From Kalmanozyma brasiliensis GHG001 (Eukaryota; Basidiomycota; Ustilaginomycetes; Ustilaginales): 64,000 nt of DNA. Both the position numbers and the translations under genes were made by a program. Under the pieces are notes generated by a model. It saw only the letters and a program-made list of their open reading frames with translations, did not search any database and was not told where the DNA came from. Below are positions 40,273 through 51,415 of this stretch, piece after piece; position 1 is the stretch's first letter, and each line of letters opens with the position of its first letter. The stretch covers positions 1,612,802-1,676,801 of the forward strand of contig NW_015961970.1 of NCBI RefSeq assembly GCF_000497045.1, read 5' to 3'.

Positions 40273-40542
40273 TCCGCATCTTCACTCTGTCTCACGACTT
40301 GGATGCTTCGGAAGTCAATCTTCACCGCTCTGGTTTCGTCTGATGTGAGTGTCTGCAAAGGTGGGCAGGGATGGTTGGATTTTTGTGGCCGTGTCGTGTA
40401 AATGAAAATGGACCTCGCGTCGGGGCGCGAAGCCTTTCGAGACCAACACTTTTTTCCGCCCTTCTTCTTTGCGTATCGCTTCACCTCCAACTTGGCACCT
40501 GACTCGTCACACCTTTGCCCATCTCCACACGCACAAGCCAGC

Positions 40543-41376
40543 ATGACAGCAACACATCCCACACCATCCCAACCAACGGCTGAGACCCGCTCCATGCGAA
40601 CGGGCGTGCTGATCCACCCGTCGCACGCGCAATCAGGTCGCTTCCTCGTCCTCCCGCACCCGCGCACGCTCGTGCCCACCTACTACCTCTCCCTCCCCTC
40701 CTCCTCCTCCTCCGCCGCGGGACTACTCGAACTCACAACACTGCAAGATACGCGCTACTCCCGCTCGTGGATGCTCTCGCATCTCAACCAGGTGCTCTCC
40801 TCGGGTCAACTGGAGATTCTTGCGCCCGTAGATGTGCGATTTCTCCTCATCTCGCTGCTGAGCCTGTTAAGCGGGGGCTATCGGTCTGTGGAGGATTGCT
40901 TTGAGCAGGTGGCGCTGGATTTGTGGGCGAACCGCAAGGAGGCGTTGTCGAGCAGCGTGCCCGAGGTCAAGGCTGCCGAAGGAGGAATGGAGGAGGTCTG
41001 GTCGGACGTTGTGGCCTTCGGCAACCTAGATGGCGTCCAGGAGGCAATGCGGGACGTATGCGACACCCAAACGCTCCCCACAGGCGATCAAGCCTTTCGA
41101 CTGTCTCAGGAGAAGACATTTGCTCTGCTCAATACGAAGCTCGCCCGTCTCAGCGAGAGAACTACATTCGTCCAAGCACCCAACACCCTAGGCAGAAGCT
41201 TCGAACGCAGGTGGACGAGCGATTCGGATCCCACCCCCTACCTCACCACCGAGGCAGAGGATTGCGATGAAGCTAAAAAATTGAGAAGCAGAATCGCCGC
41301 CGAAGTCATCGCTACCAATCTACCGCCCAAGCTGGCCGCAGAGTACTTTGCGCATTTGGGCATCAGTCTCGATTGA
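40543..41376 (+). CDS. RNH202: Ribonuclease H2 subunit B (Rnh202)
   Basis: Non-catalytic subunit of heterotrimeric RNase H2, which removes ribonucleotides misincorporated in DNA. 277 aa from the ATG of MTATHPTPSQPTAETR. The triple-barrel region at the N-terminus reads GRFLVLPHPRTLVPTYYL. The family's linker motif follows: SRSWMLSHLNQVLSSGQLEI then LAPVDVRFLLISLLSLL, corresponding to 'SWF..-G-L-..-TP-D-P-FLLL' in human RNASEH2B. A conserved helical segment (RLSQEKTFALLNTKLARLSE) and a C-terminal AAEVIATNLPPKLAAEYFAH complete the pattern. The product is compact, with no PIP box that I can see at the C-terminus. Tail-to-tail with the NDUFS8 homologue. Confidence 0.85.
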   Translation: MTATHPTPSQPTAETRSMRTGVLIHPSHAQSGRFLVLPHPRTLVPTYYLSLPSSSSSAAGLLELTTLQDTRYSRSWMLSHLNQVLSSGQLEILAPVDVRFLLISLLSLLSGGYRSVEDCFEQVALDLWANRKEALSSSVPEVKAAEGGMEEVWSDVVAFGNLDGVQEAMRDVCDTQTLPTGDQAFRLSQEKTFALLNTKLARLSERTTFVQAPNTLGRSFERRWTSDSDPTPYLTTEAEDCDEAKKLRSRIAAEVIATNLPPKLAAEYFAHLGISLD

Positions 41377-41670
41377 ATGGAATGCAACGAATCGCAACAC
41401 ACACAGGGGGTTCCTAATGCGGTCAGTAAGCGTGTGCTTTGTGAGTGCAAACCCGTCAAAATCGGCCAAAGATGGAATCAGGCGTTACACGCAGCGAGCT
41501 GTTATCGAAAAGTATATTGCATGACGTGGAACAAAGGCAGAGACTCAAAACAACCAGTGGCGGCTGGACAGCGTCGTAATCTTGCTGCGGATCACAGCCG
41601 CCTCTCGCTTGAGTTTTCGAGATGAAAGAAAGGATGCTACGAAAGAACGACGGACCACTTGGGTCGCCGC

Positions 41671-42471
41671 TCAGCGCTGCAGGTGGTCAGCCCAGATGTT
41701 GGCCGCGATCTCCGCCTCGGCCCTGTCGCCGTTGGCCAACAGCTTCTCCTTGTTGTACAGCAGCTCCTCCCTGGTCTCGGTCGAGTACTCTGTGTTCTGC
41801 GTCTCGACAATGGCGTCCACCGGGCAGGCTTCTTGGCAGAAGCCGCAGTAGATACACTTGGTCATGTCGATGTCGTACCTGGTGGTCCTCCTAGCGCCGT
41901 CCTCACGGGGTTCGCTCTCGATGGTGATGGCCTGGGCGGGGCAGATGGCTTCGCACAGCTTGCATGCGATGCAGCGCTCCTCACCGGTAGGGTAACGACG
42001 GAGGGCGTGCTCACCTCGGAATCGTGGCGAGAGCGGTCCCTTCTCGAACGGGTACATGATGGTGTACGGTGGGCGGAAGAAGTTCTCCAGCACGATCCAC
42101 ATGCCGCGAAGGATCTCGGTGAAGAAGAAGAGCTGGCCGGCCTTGTCGAGCGCAGAAGGGCCGACGGAGTAGTCTGGGTAGACAGGCGCATCACGAACTT
42201 GCGACTGCTCCGCAGACGCGTCGTAGGTCGCCGTCTGGGTGATCTCTGGGGAAGGAGGCTGCGCGGAGGGGGCGACCTGCGTGGGGCCGGTCTGGGGTGT
42301 GGCCAGCGAGCGCGCGATTGAAGAAGAGAAGAGTCGCGCGTTGTAGAGCGTTGTCGATGGCGCAGCGGTGGCGAAGCGGAGCGGTGCGACCGCGGCAGTA
42401 GAGGAGGAAGCGTACGATCGGCTGGCGAGGACTGCCGAACGCAGCAGAGATCGGTTCAATGAGGCGGCCAT
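41671..42471 (-). CDS. NADH:ubiquinone oxidoreductase 23-kDa iron-sulfur subunit (NDUFS8/TYKY homologue)
   Basis: Carries clusters N6a and N6b of mitochondrial complex I. 266 aa. Two ferredoxin-type motifs CxxCxxCxxxCP are intact: [14 protein letters not shown] and [19 protein letters not shown]. They are preceded by the family's [20 protein letters not shown] and [16 protein letters not shown]. The N-terminus is an Arg/Ser/Ala-rich presequence ([20 protein letters not shown]), longer than in animals, followed by a Pro/Gln-rich linker to about residue 85. The C-terminus ends in [13 protein letters not shown]. Divergent to the NDUFV2 homologue, with a 710-bp shared intergenic region. Confidence 0.96.
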   Translation of the reverse strand: MAASLNRSLLRSAVLASRSYASSSTAAVAPLRFATAAPSTTLYNARLFSSSIARSLATPQTGPTQVAPSAQPPSPEITQTATYDASAEQSQVRDAPVYPDYSVGPSALDKAGQLFFFTEILRGMWIVLENFFRPPYTIMYPFEKGPLSPRFRGEHALRRYPTGEERCIACKLCEAICPAQAITIESEPREDGARRTTRYDIDMTKCIYCGFCQEACPVDAIVETQNTEYSTETREELLYNKEKLLANGDRAEAEIAANIWADHLQR

Positions 42472-43181
42472 GATGGGTATGTAATTCGACGTCAAGATCG
42501 TCGAAGTGGTGTTGGTGAGGATGAGGCGGAGAGGATGCTGAAAGCCTGCGGGTGTGCGATGAACCGCTTGTCGAGCTGTCTGAGCGATGCCAGTGTTGAA
42601 AGAAGAGTAGGGATGACCGAAGTGAGGTGAGGGGAGAGAAGATGACGGCGGCGACGAGGGTTGACCTTGAATCGTCGGTGTGAATGATCGCGCGGAAATT
42701 TGGCTTGGGCTGGTCGAGCTGGATGGGTGGCTGAGGCTGAGCGTCAGCAGCTCGCTTTCTTCCCTGATTTGAAATCAGCCTCGCTTTGTCGCGCTTGCAG
42801 ACCGGCAATCGTCGAACCCATGACCTCTTTGAATACAAATCCGTCGATCTCGAAATACGAGAATTCAAGTCAAGCGCTCGAGCTCAATTGATTTTGAGGG
42901 CGACCAATGACAGCCATTCGAATTGGTCATACCTCGACAGAAAATCAGGCTTGCAGCGCCTGTATCTTTGGTCCACTGACGCACGGCTTCCGAAATAGCC
43001 TACACCTGACAAGGAAGAAATCGCGCTCCTCTGCCAGGCCGAGATTTGGTAATGGCAGAGATAGAGAGACAGCTGCTGGTGACTTTGGAAAGAACCTCGT
43101 CGCTACTCCACCTCCTCGTTCTTGACACCAACACCATCTCTACCCCTTCTCAACTCGACGGTGTGCGACCCATTCATCAAC
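42472..43181. other. Shared upstream region of two divergent complex I genes
   Basis: About 710 bp between two complex I genes transcribed away from each other. No clear TATA on either side; several short AT-richer stretches around 42840-42900. Could act as a bidirectional promoter. Confidence 0.5.
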
Positions 43182-44073
43182 ATGGCAGCTCTCCGAACAT
43201 CCTCGCGCACGCTTCTGCGCTCCGTCGCCGCCGCAGCGGCCCGCACCAACGCTGTCGCTGGCAGTTCTTCCCGCACCGTCGCTCGTCGATCGCTCACCAC
43301 CTCGGCCGTCCGCTCCTCCGACTCGCTCTTCGTGCACCGCAATACGGACTACAACAACCCGGACATCCCCTTCGAGTTCAACGCTGAGAATGCCAAGCAG
43401 GCGCAAGAGATCATCTCGTACTACCCGCCTCAGTACAAGAAGGCGGCCGTCATCCCGCTGCTCGACCTCGGGCAGCGTCAGAACTCGGGCTGGGTCTCGA
43501 TTTCGGTCATGAACTACGTCGCCAAGCTGCTCGAGATGCCGCCTATGCGCGTCTACGAGGTGGCGACGTTCTACACCATGTTCAACCGCGAACCGGTAGG
43601 CAAGTACTTTTTGCAGCTCTGCACCACCACGCCGTGCATGCTCGGCGGTTGTGGCTCCACCAAGATCCTCGAAGCCCTCGAGGGCAAGTTGGGCATCAAG
43701 GCCGGTCAGACCACCGAGGACAAGAAGTTTACCTTGGTGGAAGTCGAGTGCTTGGGCGCTTGCGCTAATGCACCCATGATTCAGATCAACGATGATTACT
43801 ACGAGGATTTGACCCCGGAGAGCATGGTCAACATTATCGAGAAGTTGAGCAAGGGCGAGAAGGTCAAGCCCGGCCCCCAGTCGGGTCGCCACTCGTCCGA
43901 GGCCGCCACCGGAAGGACCGCTCTCACTTCAGAAGTAAGTCACCACTCGCCTCGATCGAATGGTCTGCTCGCGAGCATTTTGCTAACCTCTCTCTACGTA
44001 CTATCACCCTTCCTCGATCGCATCGCAACAGCCATATGGACCAGGCAAGTTCTGCGTTCCCGACTTCGCCTGA
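43182..44073 (+). CDS. NADH:ubiquinone oxidoreductase 24-kDa subunit (NDUFV2 homologue), 2 exons
   Basis: Carries the 2Fe-2S cluster N1a of complex I. Exon 1 is 43182-43934 and exon 2 is 44032-44073; the 97-nt phase-0 intron has a GTAAGT donor and CAG acceptor. The product is 264 aa. N-terminal mitochondrial presequence [20 protein letters not shown]. Cluster ligands appear as [11 protein letters not shown] and [11 protein letters not shown] (C-x4-C and C-x3-C). Other family landmarks are [37 protein letters not shown] and [12 protein letters not shown]. The small second exon supplies the end [13 protein letters not shown]; without splicing the frame would run on into unrelated sequence, so the intron is well supported. 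Confidence 0.94.
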
Positions 44074-44274
44074 TTGCGTCTGTATCTTGTCGTTCCTTCA
44101 TGCTAGATAATCTCGAATACCTCAGACAGACCGAACAGTAGAAGGCATGCCCTGAAGCTCTGCGACCACGCCATGCTCTCACGGTCGGCTCCTTCGTCAC
44201 ACACGCAAAGCCATGAGACAGGATGAGATTTTTGATCGGGACCATATGCACATGTTCTAGCCGCGCCTCTGGGA

Positions 44275-46326
44275 TCAAGCGGAAACCATCAACGAAGCGA
44301 GGCTCGCCTCGGTCTGCACCACCTCGAGCGCCTGTTGCACCTCCAACCTCTTTCGCGACGCGGCGAGCCAGTCGGACGCGAGCAGCTTTGGCCAGCCCTT
44401 CAACTGGTTCAGCTCCCTCGTAGCCGAATCGAGGTCCTTGCGGTCGAGGTAGTACTCGGCCCTTGCGAGCACGGAGGGTACGTCTTCGCCCTGGACGAGG
44501 CCCTTTTTGTGAAAGAGGATGGGCGAGAGGGCTGCGCTAGCGAGGTGCGAGAGCACGCCCGCGGTTTCTGGCGAAGGCACGAGCGAGACCTGACGCAGAC
44601 GCGGACCGACCTTGTTGTCGAACCACTGCTTGAGCGTCGTCAAGCTTTCGACACCCGTGTCGGCGGCGCCGCTGGCGTCGAGCGCTTCGATCGCGGCGGA
44701 GAGCACCGGATCCTCGCGCGCCTTGGACGTCCCCTTGAGCACCCTGAGCTGCTCAGCAAAGGGCACCTTGGTCGCCGACGCATCGTCCAGCGCATGCTGC
44801 ACCGCCCGCACCGCCGTCCACAGCGTATGCACCGACACGTTCTCGTCCAGCACGCTGCTGTTGTCCAAACTCACCTTCTCGAGACTCTTCAACTCGGTCG
44901 CCAACTCGTCCAGCTTTGCGAGCCGTCCTCCGCGCTCCTCCTCCACCTTGGTCTTGATGTCCTTCATCCATCGACGTTGCAGCTCGATCCCCTGGGCGAT
45001 GACCTCCTCCTTGAGCCGCTCGTTGATGATCTCGCTCTGCGTGGCCAGCTCCTTCTCGAGCTTCTCCTTGAACTGGGACATCTGCTTGGTGCGCTCCTCC
45101 TCGAACGACTTTTGCCAGTCCGACTCGCGGCTCGTCAGCTTGTTGGCGGCTTCTTCGGACTGCTTGGAGATCTGAGCCTCGTATCGCTTGGCTTGGGCGG
45201 CAAGGCTGTCCTCGACGCGCTTGGCTTCTTGGCGCTTGATGGCTTCAAGACGCTGGCTCAGACGCTCGAGGTCGACCTGCGCGTTTTCGATGACGCCCTT
45301 GGCGACGGCGCCCGAGGAAGGCGTCTCTTTGAGGAACGTGGTGAGTTCGTCGATGGTGCCGGCGAGCTGGGCGATCATGGGCTCGGAAGCCGAGAGGCTC
45401 TTGATCGAAGGTGCGAGCAGAGGCAGCTTGGGTGCCTCGGGATCGGGACGCAAGCGAGCGTTAGGCTTCTCGGGCGCCTTGAGACCACGGTCGAGACGCG
45501 GAGCAGCATAGCCGACGGGAGGCTCGTGGTTGACGGGCAGCTCGCCGGTGTAGGTCTCCTTGACCTGCTCCTTGGGACCCGTGCCGGTGGAAGCGCTCTT
45601 GGTCGGAGCAGCCTTGGTGTTGGCCCCGATATCCGTCTGGACCTGGACGCTGTCGATCGCACGCTGAAGCACGCCGCGACCATCCTGCTTGACCTCGGCC
45701 GCTTCCCCACGCACCTTGGCCTCGGCGCGCTCAGCAGCCGCCTTGGCGCGGTTGACCAGCTCCGTTGTCTTGTCCTGCACCGTCTTGAGCGCCGACTCGG
45801 CCTCGTCCTCGACCTTGCTCGCGCCAGACTTGAGCTTCTGCGCCAACTTGTCCGCCTCGCCCTTGACCGTGTCGCGCGCCTCTGCGACGCGGAGTCGCGC
45901 ATCACGCGCGTCAATCCCAGCCGGCGCAGCATCCCCGTTGAGCACACGCTCGACAGCACCGCTCACGCTGCCGTACGCAGTCTTGGTGACATCGATCGCC
46001 TTGTCGCCGTAGCCGCCGAGGTTGATGTTCTTGATCTCCTGACCGACATCGTGCGTGTCGAGGTAGTCGATGATGCGCTCTCCTCCGGGAATGCTCTCGA
46101 CGAAGAAGTGGTGGTATCGGTCATTGTTGAGGGCAGCGACGGTCGAGATGCCATAGAAAAGGGTAGCGCCGACGGTCGAGATGGCAAAGAAGCGGCCCAG
46201 GCCGGATCTGGAGGTTCCATCGGCGGCTGTAGCGTACGAACGAGCGCCGTTGACGGTGCGGGAGCGGGCGGCAGACGAAGGCGTAAGCGCGGCGGCTCTG
46301 CGCAGAGCAGCGGCACGATTCATCAT
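44275..46326 (-). CDS. MIC60: MICOS complex subunit Mic60 (mitofilin)
   Basis: Inner-membrane organiser of cristae junctions. 683 aa from the ATG of MMNRAAALRRAAALTPSSAA, an Arg/Ala presequence. A single transmembrane helix follows (RFFAISTVGATLFYGISTVA, about residues 45-65). The middle is long, Ala/Lys/Glu-rich and charged, then a coiled coil at about residues 370-500 (RLSQRLEAIKRQEAKRVEDS, EEERTKQMSQFKEKLEKELA). The C-terminal mitofilin signature region includes VSVHTLWTAVRAVQHALDD, SHLASAALSPILFHKKGLV, GEDVPSVLARAEYYLDRKDL and a short LNQLKGWPKLLASDWLAASR end, as in fungal Mic60. The stop is preceded by a normal length C-terminus; nothing is missing. Tail-to-tail with the NDUFV2 homologue; three mitochondrial genes in a row. 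Confidence 0.93.
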   Translation of the reverse strand: MMNRAAALRRAAALTPSSAARSRTVNGARSYATAADGTSRSGLGRFFAISTVGATLFYGISTVAALNNDRYHHFFVESIPGGERIIDYLDTHDVGQEIKNINLGGYGDKAIDVTKTAYGSVSGAVERVLNGDAAPAGIDARDARLRVAEARDTVKGEADKLAQKLKSGASKVEDEAESALKTVQDKTTELVNRAKAAAERAEAKVRGEAAEVKQDGRGVLQRAIDSVQVQTDIGANTKAAPTKSASTGTGPKEQVKETYTGELPVNHEPPVGYAAPRLDRGLKAPEKPNARLRPDPEAPKLPLLAPSIKSLSASEPMIAQLAGTIDELTTFLKETPSSGAVAKGVIENAQVDLERLSQRLEAIKRQEAKRVEDSLAAQAKRYEAQISKQSEEAANKLTSRESDWQKSFEEERTKQMSQFKEKLEKELATQSEIINERLKEEVIAQGIELQRRWMKDIKTKVEEERGGRLAKLDELATELKSLEKVSLDNSSVLDENVSVHTLWTAVRAVQHALDDASATKVPFAEQLRVLKGTSKAREDPVLSAAIEALDASGAADTGVESLTTLKQWFDNKVGPRLRQVSLVPSPETAGVLSHLASAALSPILFHKKGLVQGEDVPSVLARAEYYLDRKDLDSATRELNQLKGWPKLLASDWLAASRKRLEVQQALEVVQTEASLASLMVSA

Positions 46327-47194
46327 GTTGACCTTGCGGTTGCAGGGGATCGAATCTCCTCGCTGCGATTGGAAAAGGTGATAGGATGTGAGTGATGAAT
46401 CAAAAGGAAGGGTGATGCGACGATGTGCTGGCTGGAAGAAGTTGTGGAGGATCTTGACGGTGCCGAGCTCGAGCTTGAACAACAGCCAACCACGCTCGGT
46501 CTGAGCGAGACCGTCAGGCGCTGGTGCTCAAGATCAAGAAGAACTCTCGCAGCTGCCTTTGGATTCAGCTCTGTGCGTAAATCGGGTCGCAGGCCAGCCG
46601 CACGATCACACACTGGAATTCCGGCTCAAAAAATTCAACCGCGAATCGGAAGAAGCCGCGACTTGACGGATCCGAGAGGGTCTCAAGCTTGCTTTGGTGC
46701 TCACAGATACCGCCCCTATATACTGTAGCTCTTTCTATCTCGATCTTCTTTGTCAGGTCACGAGCGGCTCAGAACCCAAGCTGATTCGACTCGCTCAAGC
46801 GCAGCAAAAGGCCTCGTCAGAAGCTCATGGCCTTGAAAAGCTCATCAAGAAACGCATTGTAGAGACGTCGATCAGGCCATGGCTCATTGAGCAGCTCAAT
46901 CCCGTCTGACATTGTTGCGTCTGCTGCGAAGCCAAAAGTAGGTGGAACCGAGACATTGTTCAATGATGTGCAGATGCTAGAAGTACATGGAATGCGATGA
47001 AGATGAGAAGCGCACGAAACAGTTCGTGAAACAAGGAGCAGTCGGGACATTGTCAACCGACGCGGGGTGCAGTGATGGGACCAGTTGCTGTTATGAGATT
47101 TGAGCGCGGATGTCAAAGCAGACTGGACCGGGCCAGCGCCGAGCAGGCAATATAGCTTGTGCAATAGCAGCGCTGGCCCTGCCCAATGCTCGAC
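46327..47194. other. Intergenic region upstream of MIC60
   Basis: MIC60 promoter and 3' flank of the next minus-strand gene. Contains a TATATACTG string at about 46716 on the plus strand that faces no gene. Two overlapping open frames of 70-115 codons on opposite strands (46694-47164) have no recognised product. Confidence 0.4.
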
Positions 47195-48457
47195 TTATTC
47201 GAGAGCAGCCGCACTGGAAGCACGGGGCGAAAGGGACCCCTCTTGCTGCGGCGGCAGCTCTTCGATGACACGATACGGGACGTGCACCGACACTTTGGTT
47301 TGAGCGACGCGACCACGGCCCGAGAGGCTGCTGCGCGGGCTGTGGTCCGAGAGTGTCGCTTGAGCGAGGAACGACAGCGCTGCCGAGGACACAGCAGCCG
47401 AATTGACCGATGTCGTCACGGTCTCTTTGGCCAGCATCTTGTTTGGGCCAAAGGCAGAGTAGAGTCCTGGACCGCGCAACGACGCATCAGCGTCGCGACC
47501 GCCCAACGACGAGCGACGGCTCATCCAGTCGGGCAGCTGATACCAGATGTCGTGCACCGGCTCCTTCTTCTCCTTGTAGGCGCTGAAGCGGAGCGCCTCG
47601 TGAGTCGCGCGCGCATTGCCCGCCAGAGCCCAGTCGAACTCGGATTCGTCCGAGACCGAGCTGTGGTTGCTCCAGTACGATCCAGCGTAGGACTGTGAGG
47701 ACGCCAGCCCGCTCGAGACGCGGCTCGGCTCAGGCGACGACGCCTTTGAGCCCGACGTCGAGGCGGGCAGAGACACGCTCGTCGCTGCTGCCTTGGCGGA
47801 ACGACTCGGCGTGCGCCAGCTGGACTTCGGCTCCTGCTGCACGAGGAAGCGCGGGTGAGGCGAGGATGGCGGAGCAGAGCTGGCTGCACGACCCCAATCG
47901 AAGCCAGATGGCTCGGCGATGGCCTTGCGAGCAGCGCGCAAGAGGCCGATATTGCCGGCTCCCATGATCATGGGCAGGTTGGCCAGGTCAAGGATCATGT
48001 TGGAAGGCAACGCCTTGCTGCTCGAAGCAACTTTGCGACGTCGACGTTCCAAGACGCCTGAAGCCCGGCTCTCGGAGCAGGAGCGAGCCAGAGACGGACG
48101 CAGCATGGAGGGTCCCGAGGGTTCGACGAAGAGCGTCGACTTGGACGAGGATGGCTCAGGCGCACTTGAGGTCCTCTGCACGCTAGGTCTGCGGCTGCCG
48201 CTGTCCATGATGCATGAGGGCTCAACGTATTCGTCGTCGTCCGATGAAAAGTGCTTCGCCGACGCAGCAGCAGTCGCCAGAGGTGCGCCGCTCAAAGGGC
48301 TCTCGGGCAAGTTGGAGGCGTCGGTGGAGAAGCGGAAGGATGAGAGCGTGGCTTGCACGTCGCGACACGCCGGGTTGAGCGATCGTCTTGACGACAGGCT
48401 GGGATAGCTGGCAGTCGCATGGCTTGGGCCGGCCTCGTTGTGTATTCTGGTGACCAT
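47195..48457 (-). CDS. Unknown Ser-rich, probably disordered protein
   Basis: 420 aa from the ATG of MVTRIHNEAGPSHATASY. I do not recognise a domain. The chain is rich in Ser, Ala, Arg and Pro, with SSDDDEYVEPS and many RRxS/SRSS sites that could be phosphorylated. Two stretches look ordered and may be conserved: MILDLANLPMIMGAGNIGLL (a hydrophobic segment, too short and Met/Gly-rich to be a sure membrane helix) and, later, ESEFDWALAGNARATHEALR followed by EKKEPVHDIWYQLPDWMSRR. The C-terminus reads TKVSVHVPYRVIEELPPQQ. No signal peptide. Codon use and GC are like those of its neighbours. It is a likely real gene because the frame is long, on one strand, and ends in a normal stop. Confidence 0.65.
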   Translation of the reverse strand: MVTRIHNEAGPSHATASYPSLSSRRSLNPACRDVQATLSSFRFSTDASNLPESPLSGAPLATAAASAKHFSSDDDEYVEPSCIMDSGSRRPSVQRTSSAPEPSSSKSTLFVEPSGPSMLRPSLARSCSESRASGVLERRRRKVASSSKALPSNMILDLANLPMIMGAGNIGLLRAARKAIAEPSGFDWGRAASSAPPSSPHPRFLVQQEPKSSWRTPSRSAKAAATSVSLPASTSGSKASSPEPSRVSSGLASSQSYAGSYWSNHSSVSDESEFDWALAGNARATHEALRFSAYKEKKEPVHDIWYQLPDWMSRRSSLGGRDADASLRGPGLYSAFGPNKMLAKETVTTSVNSAAVSSAALSFLAQATLSDHSPRSSLSGRGRVAQTKVSVHVPYRVIEELPPQQEGSLSPRASSAAALE

Positions 48458-48704
48458 GTTGGTGGTGTGGTGAACACTTGGTAGATTAGCGGGAGCAGTA
48501 GTACAGTTCCGGAGCGGTGCAGCGGTAACCAAGGCGCGGTGGCGGAGTGACGAAGCGCGAATGCAGATGCCGCAGATTCCAGAGCGGAAGGTGGAGCAGC
48601 TGGAGTAGTGTGACCTTCGAGACGTTAGCAGGACATGATAGAAAGCAAGATGAAAGCACCGAGTGTCGATGTGTAGACTGCTGGAATAGGGGAAGGGAGT
48701 CGCG

Positions 48705-48727
48705 AGTCGCAAGTCGCAAGTCGCAAG
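48705..48727. repeat. 7-bp tandem array (AGTCGCA)
   Basis: About three and a half copies of AGTCGCA/AGTCGCG in direct repeat, in the upstream region of the unknown Ser-rich gene. Confidence 0.7.
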
Positions 48728-48828
48728 CTAGGAGACCAAGAGGTGACGACCTGCTAGCTACAGCAGGCTTCTTGACGGGGTGCAGGTGGCGAGAAGGCTG
48801 ATGGTGATGTGGTCGTACGGACCTTGTC

Positions 48829-48829
<1 letters not shown>

Positions 48830-48863
<34 letters not shown>
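48830..48863. repeat. (TG)n(AG)n compound microsatellite
   Basis: A GT/TG run of about eight units directly followed by a GA/AG run of about eight units. Confidence 0.85.
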
Positions 48864-51415
48864 CAAGGATGCGAAGAGAAGGAACAGACTCGAAGTGATG
48901 AGATCTGCGGTCTGGGAAGCAAGCGAACAGGCAGATAAGGGAAGAGCCAGCGCGGATTAGGGCTTGTCTGTCAGCGTCGGACCCTGTTCATTGTGTGAAG
49001 CTGCTTTCTTGCAAGCGAGGCAGTCGCTCTGGGGAGAAGCGGAGCGTCGGCCAAGTGAGGAGCGATAGAGCGCAATCCAAGGGTCAACCAGCTGACGATA
49101 AATTGAAAAACAAGACTCAGACGAGGTGCGCGATATGGGATTCTCGTCATCCCTTGCATATTGGCCTTTCGAGAGGAGCAGCTTCAGCCAGCCAGCAGCG
49201 CACGAACTTGCAGCCAGCAGCAGCTGAGTGTGGAAGTCGACGGAGCAGCATCGGTCCAAGAGACACTGGCAGGGAGCGGAGAGCGGATTAACTCTCTCTC
49301 CGCCTCTTTCTGCGTTCAGAGCGTGTCATTTCGTGGCTGGAGGGCTTGCAGAAAATCATGGCGTCGCGAGGCATGCTGACAAGACACAGACAGAAGTCGT
49401 ACATGCTCACTGCTGGCTGCAAAAAGGGGGAACAAACAATGACACAGTCTCAGTGAGCCGGCAGAGGAGTTGGAAAAGGCGTCTTTACGCTGCTGCTCGA
49501 TGACATCTCTCCCTCTCTCCCCTCAAATGTGCCTCTGTGGAAGTGGCTCGTCGGTCTTGCGCGGGATCGAAGGCAATATTGATGTTCCTAGCTGCTGCAC
49601 TAGGCTGCTGGCCGTTTCGATCTCCGTCAAACCTTGAAATTTCGACAACGTTTTGATCGCGCGAGAGTGAAGATCAGCTCCCTCTCTCCCCCCTCTCTCT
49701 GCAGACCTTGACTCAATTCAAGCATGATTGAGACCCTGTCTGCAGCTGCCTCTCATTGTGCCCGAGCGAGTGTGGTCGTCAGACGCCATCCCATCTCAAG
49801 CCACCGAGATGCAGATCTCGCCACGCCCTCGGCTTTGCTCTTGTGCAAAGCAGTCGCAAGCATCCTCGTTGTTCTTCCATGTCAATATAACGCAAAACAT
49901 GTGCTGAGTTGTGAGCTAAGCCTTGCGGTGGACGTCACTGATGTGTTTGTGCACACGGTTGAACCCTTTCTGCCCAGACAAAAGGGAAAGGGTTCCCGCG
50001 TGGCTCCAAGCGAGCACCTCGGCTACACCCTCACCACTGTCGGACTTTCTTCGTGAGAAAAAACTCGCATCAGGCCTCAACCCTAGCTTGCATCTCCAGC
50101 TGCAGGTCCATCCTGATCCACGCAAAGATTTGCTCAAGCAGCATCACGAGTCTTGCACGCTGCCGCGGTCTGCTCTTCCCAGTGCTTAGAAAGCAACTGC
50201 TCTGTGAGCATCTTTGGCAACGGCGTCACTGCAGGTCGCTTCGAGTGTCCTTCCAGGCGTGTTTTCATCGACGCAGACGCGAGGCCGGATCCTCCTTGTC
50301 ATGACCAGCACGCTGTGTTCGTAGATGCCTTGACTGATCATTCGACAGGCGAAAGCTGAAGTGACTTTCATTGTCTTTGCGATGCAGGAGCGATGTGTGC
50401 TGGACAGCGGCAGGAACGGCTTTGGTGAGGGGAGAGCTCTTTGCGGCACGCACTTTACCCGCACAGCGGAGCTACGGGTCCCGAAGCAGCGATGGAAGTA
50501 CAAGAACAACGGACAGGGCTCGTACCCGAACAATAGCTGTGCTTCTTTGCCCCTGCGTTAGCTTGCACCGAGGCGGGGTTACTTTCGCACCTCATCATCC
50601 ACAGAACCGGCCCACTGGACCGGCATGGTTGCAAGCAACAGGATGAGCAACGAGCGGACCGGCGAAGATGCTGTACGACTCCGACCTCAGTCTTGACAGT
50701 CATCGGCCTGACGTCGGCCCCTTTTGCCGCCGAACGCGCTTCACCCGCACGTAATTAGAGCGAATCTGCAAAAGCATCGCGACCCTGCCCGATCAGTGGA
50801 GCTGCCTCATCGGGCGGCCATCTCGAGCCGTTCCTTGCAGTCGAGCCCGGCGGAGACAAGCTTAGATCCGCTGCATACTGTCGGATGTGGGGGCTTCCGC
50901 CTGACAGTGAAGAACGCCCCGGTGAAGCTGTCTTGCGGCAAACTGGCGTACCAGAAGCCAGTCATCGATGAAACTGCAAAGGAAGGAAGAGAAATTGAGG
51001 CTGCAAAAAGCCGCACAAAAATGTCCACAGGCGACCTTTGACGACATCGCAGTGAACGTTGTCGGACGACGAGGGCAGGTCATCGTACAGCATCTGACCA
51101 TCATAGAAGCTTTCACCAAGAGGCTCGTCGACAGCTCATGGCTTGCCCGTCAGAAACGATTCGCGGCTGAGTGACGAGGGCGAGGTCAAATTTCCCGCAT
51201 TGTTAGGCCGACGCACAGACACGGCTTTCAGCGCGGCGTCTTTGCCGTCAGTGCCGGCAATGCTTTTAAGCCTCACGCTTTACTACGGATCTTCGAGCTC
51301 CGCATCTGGCAAGTAGTAGCCGGGCTACGATCGACGCTCGACTCCTTCCACCTTGACCGTTCACAACAATTGTACCCCCTGCCATCGATCACAAAAGAAG
51401 GCAGAAGGAATCAAG

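Larger units (their letters stand above)
48458..51415. other. 3 kb intergenic region with microsatellite
   Basis: Between the unknown Ser-rich gene and the M20 peptidase gene; these are divergent, so both promoters lie here. Contains the (TG)n(AG)n run and a short 7-bp array near its left end. Otherwise I see no RNA gene, repeat or recognisable coding sequence. Confidence 0.45.

Noticed and set aside
44335..46395. 686-codon open frame on the plus strand
   Set aside because: Antisense shadow of MIC60; Leu/Val/Arg-rich with no motif.
46694..47164. Opposed open frames of 71 (plus) and 115 (minus) codons upstream of MIC60
   Set aside because: Some local protein-like stretches, but both strands look equally plausible and neither has a known motif; no support.
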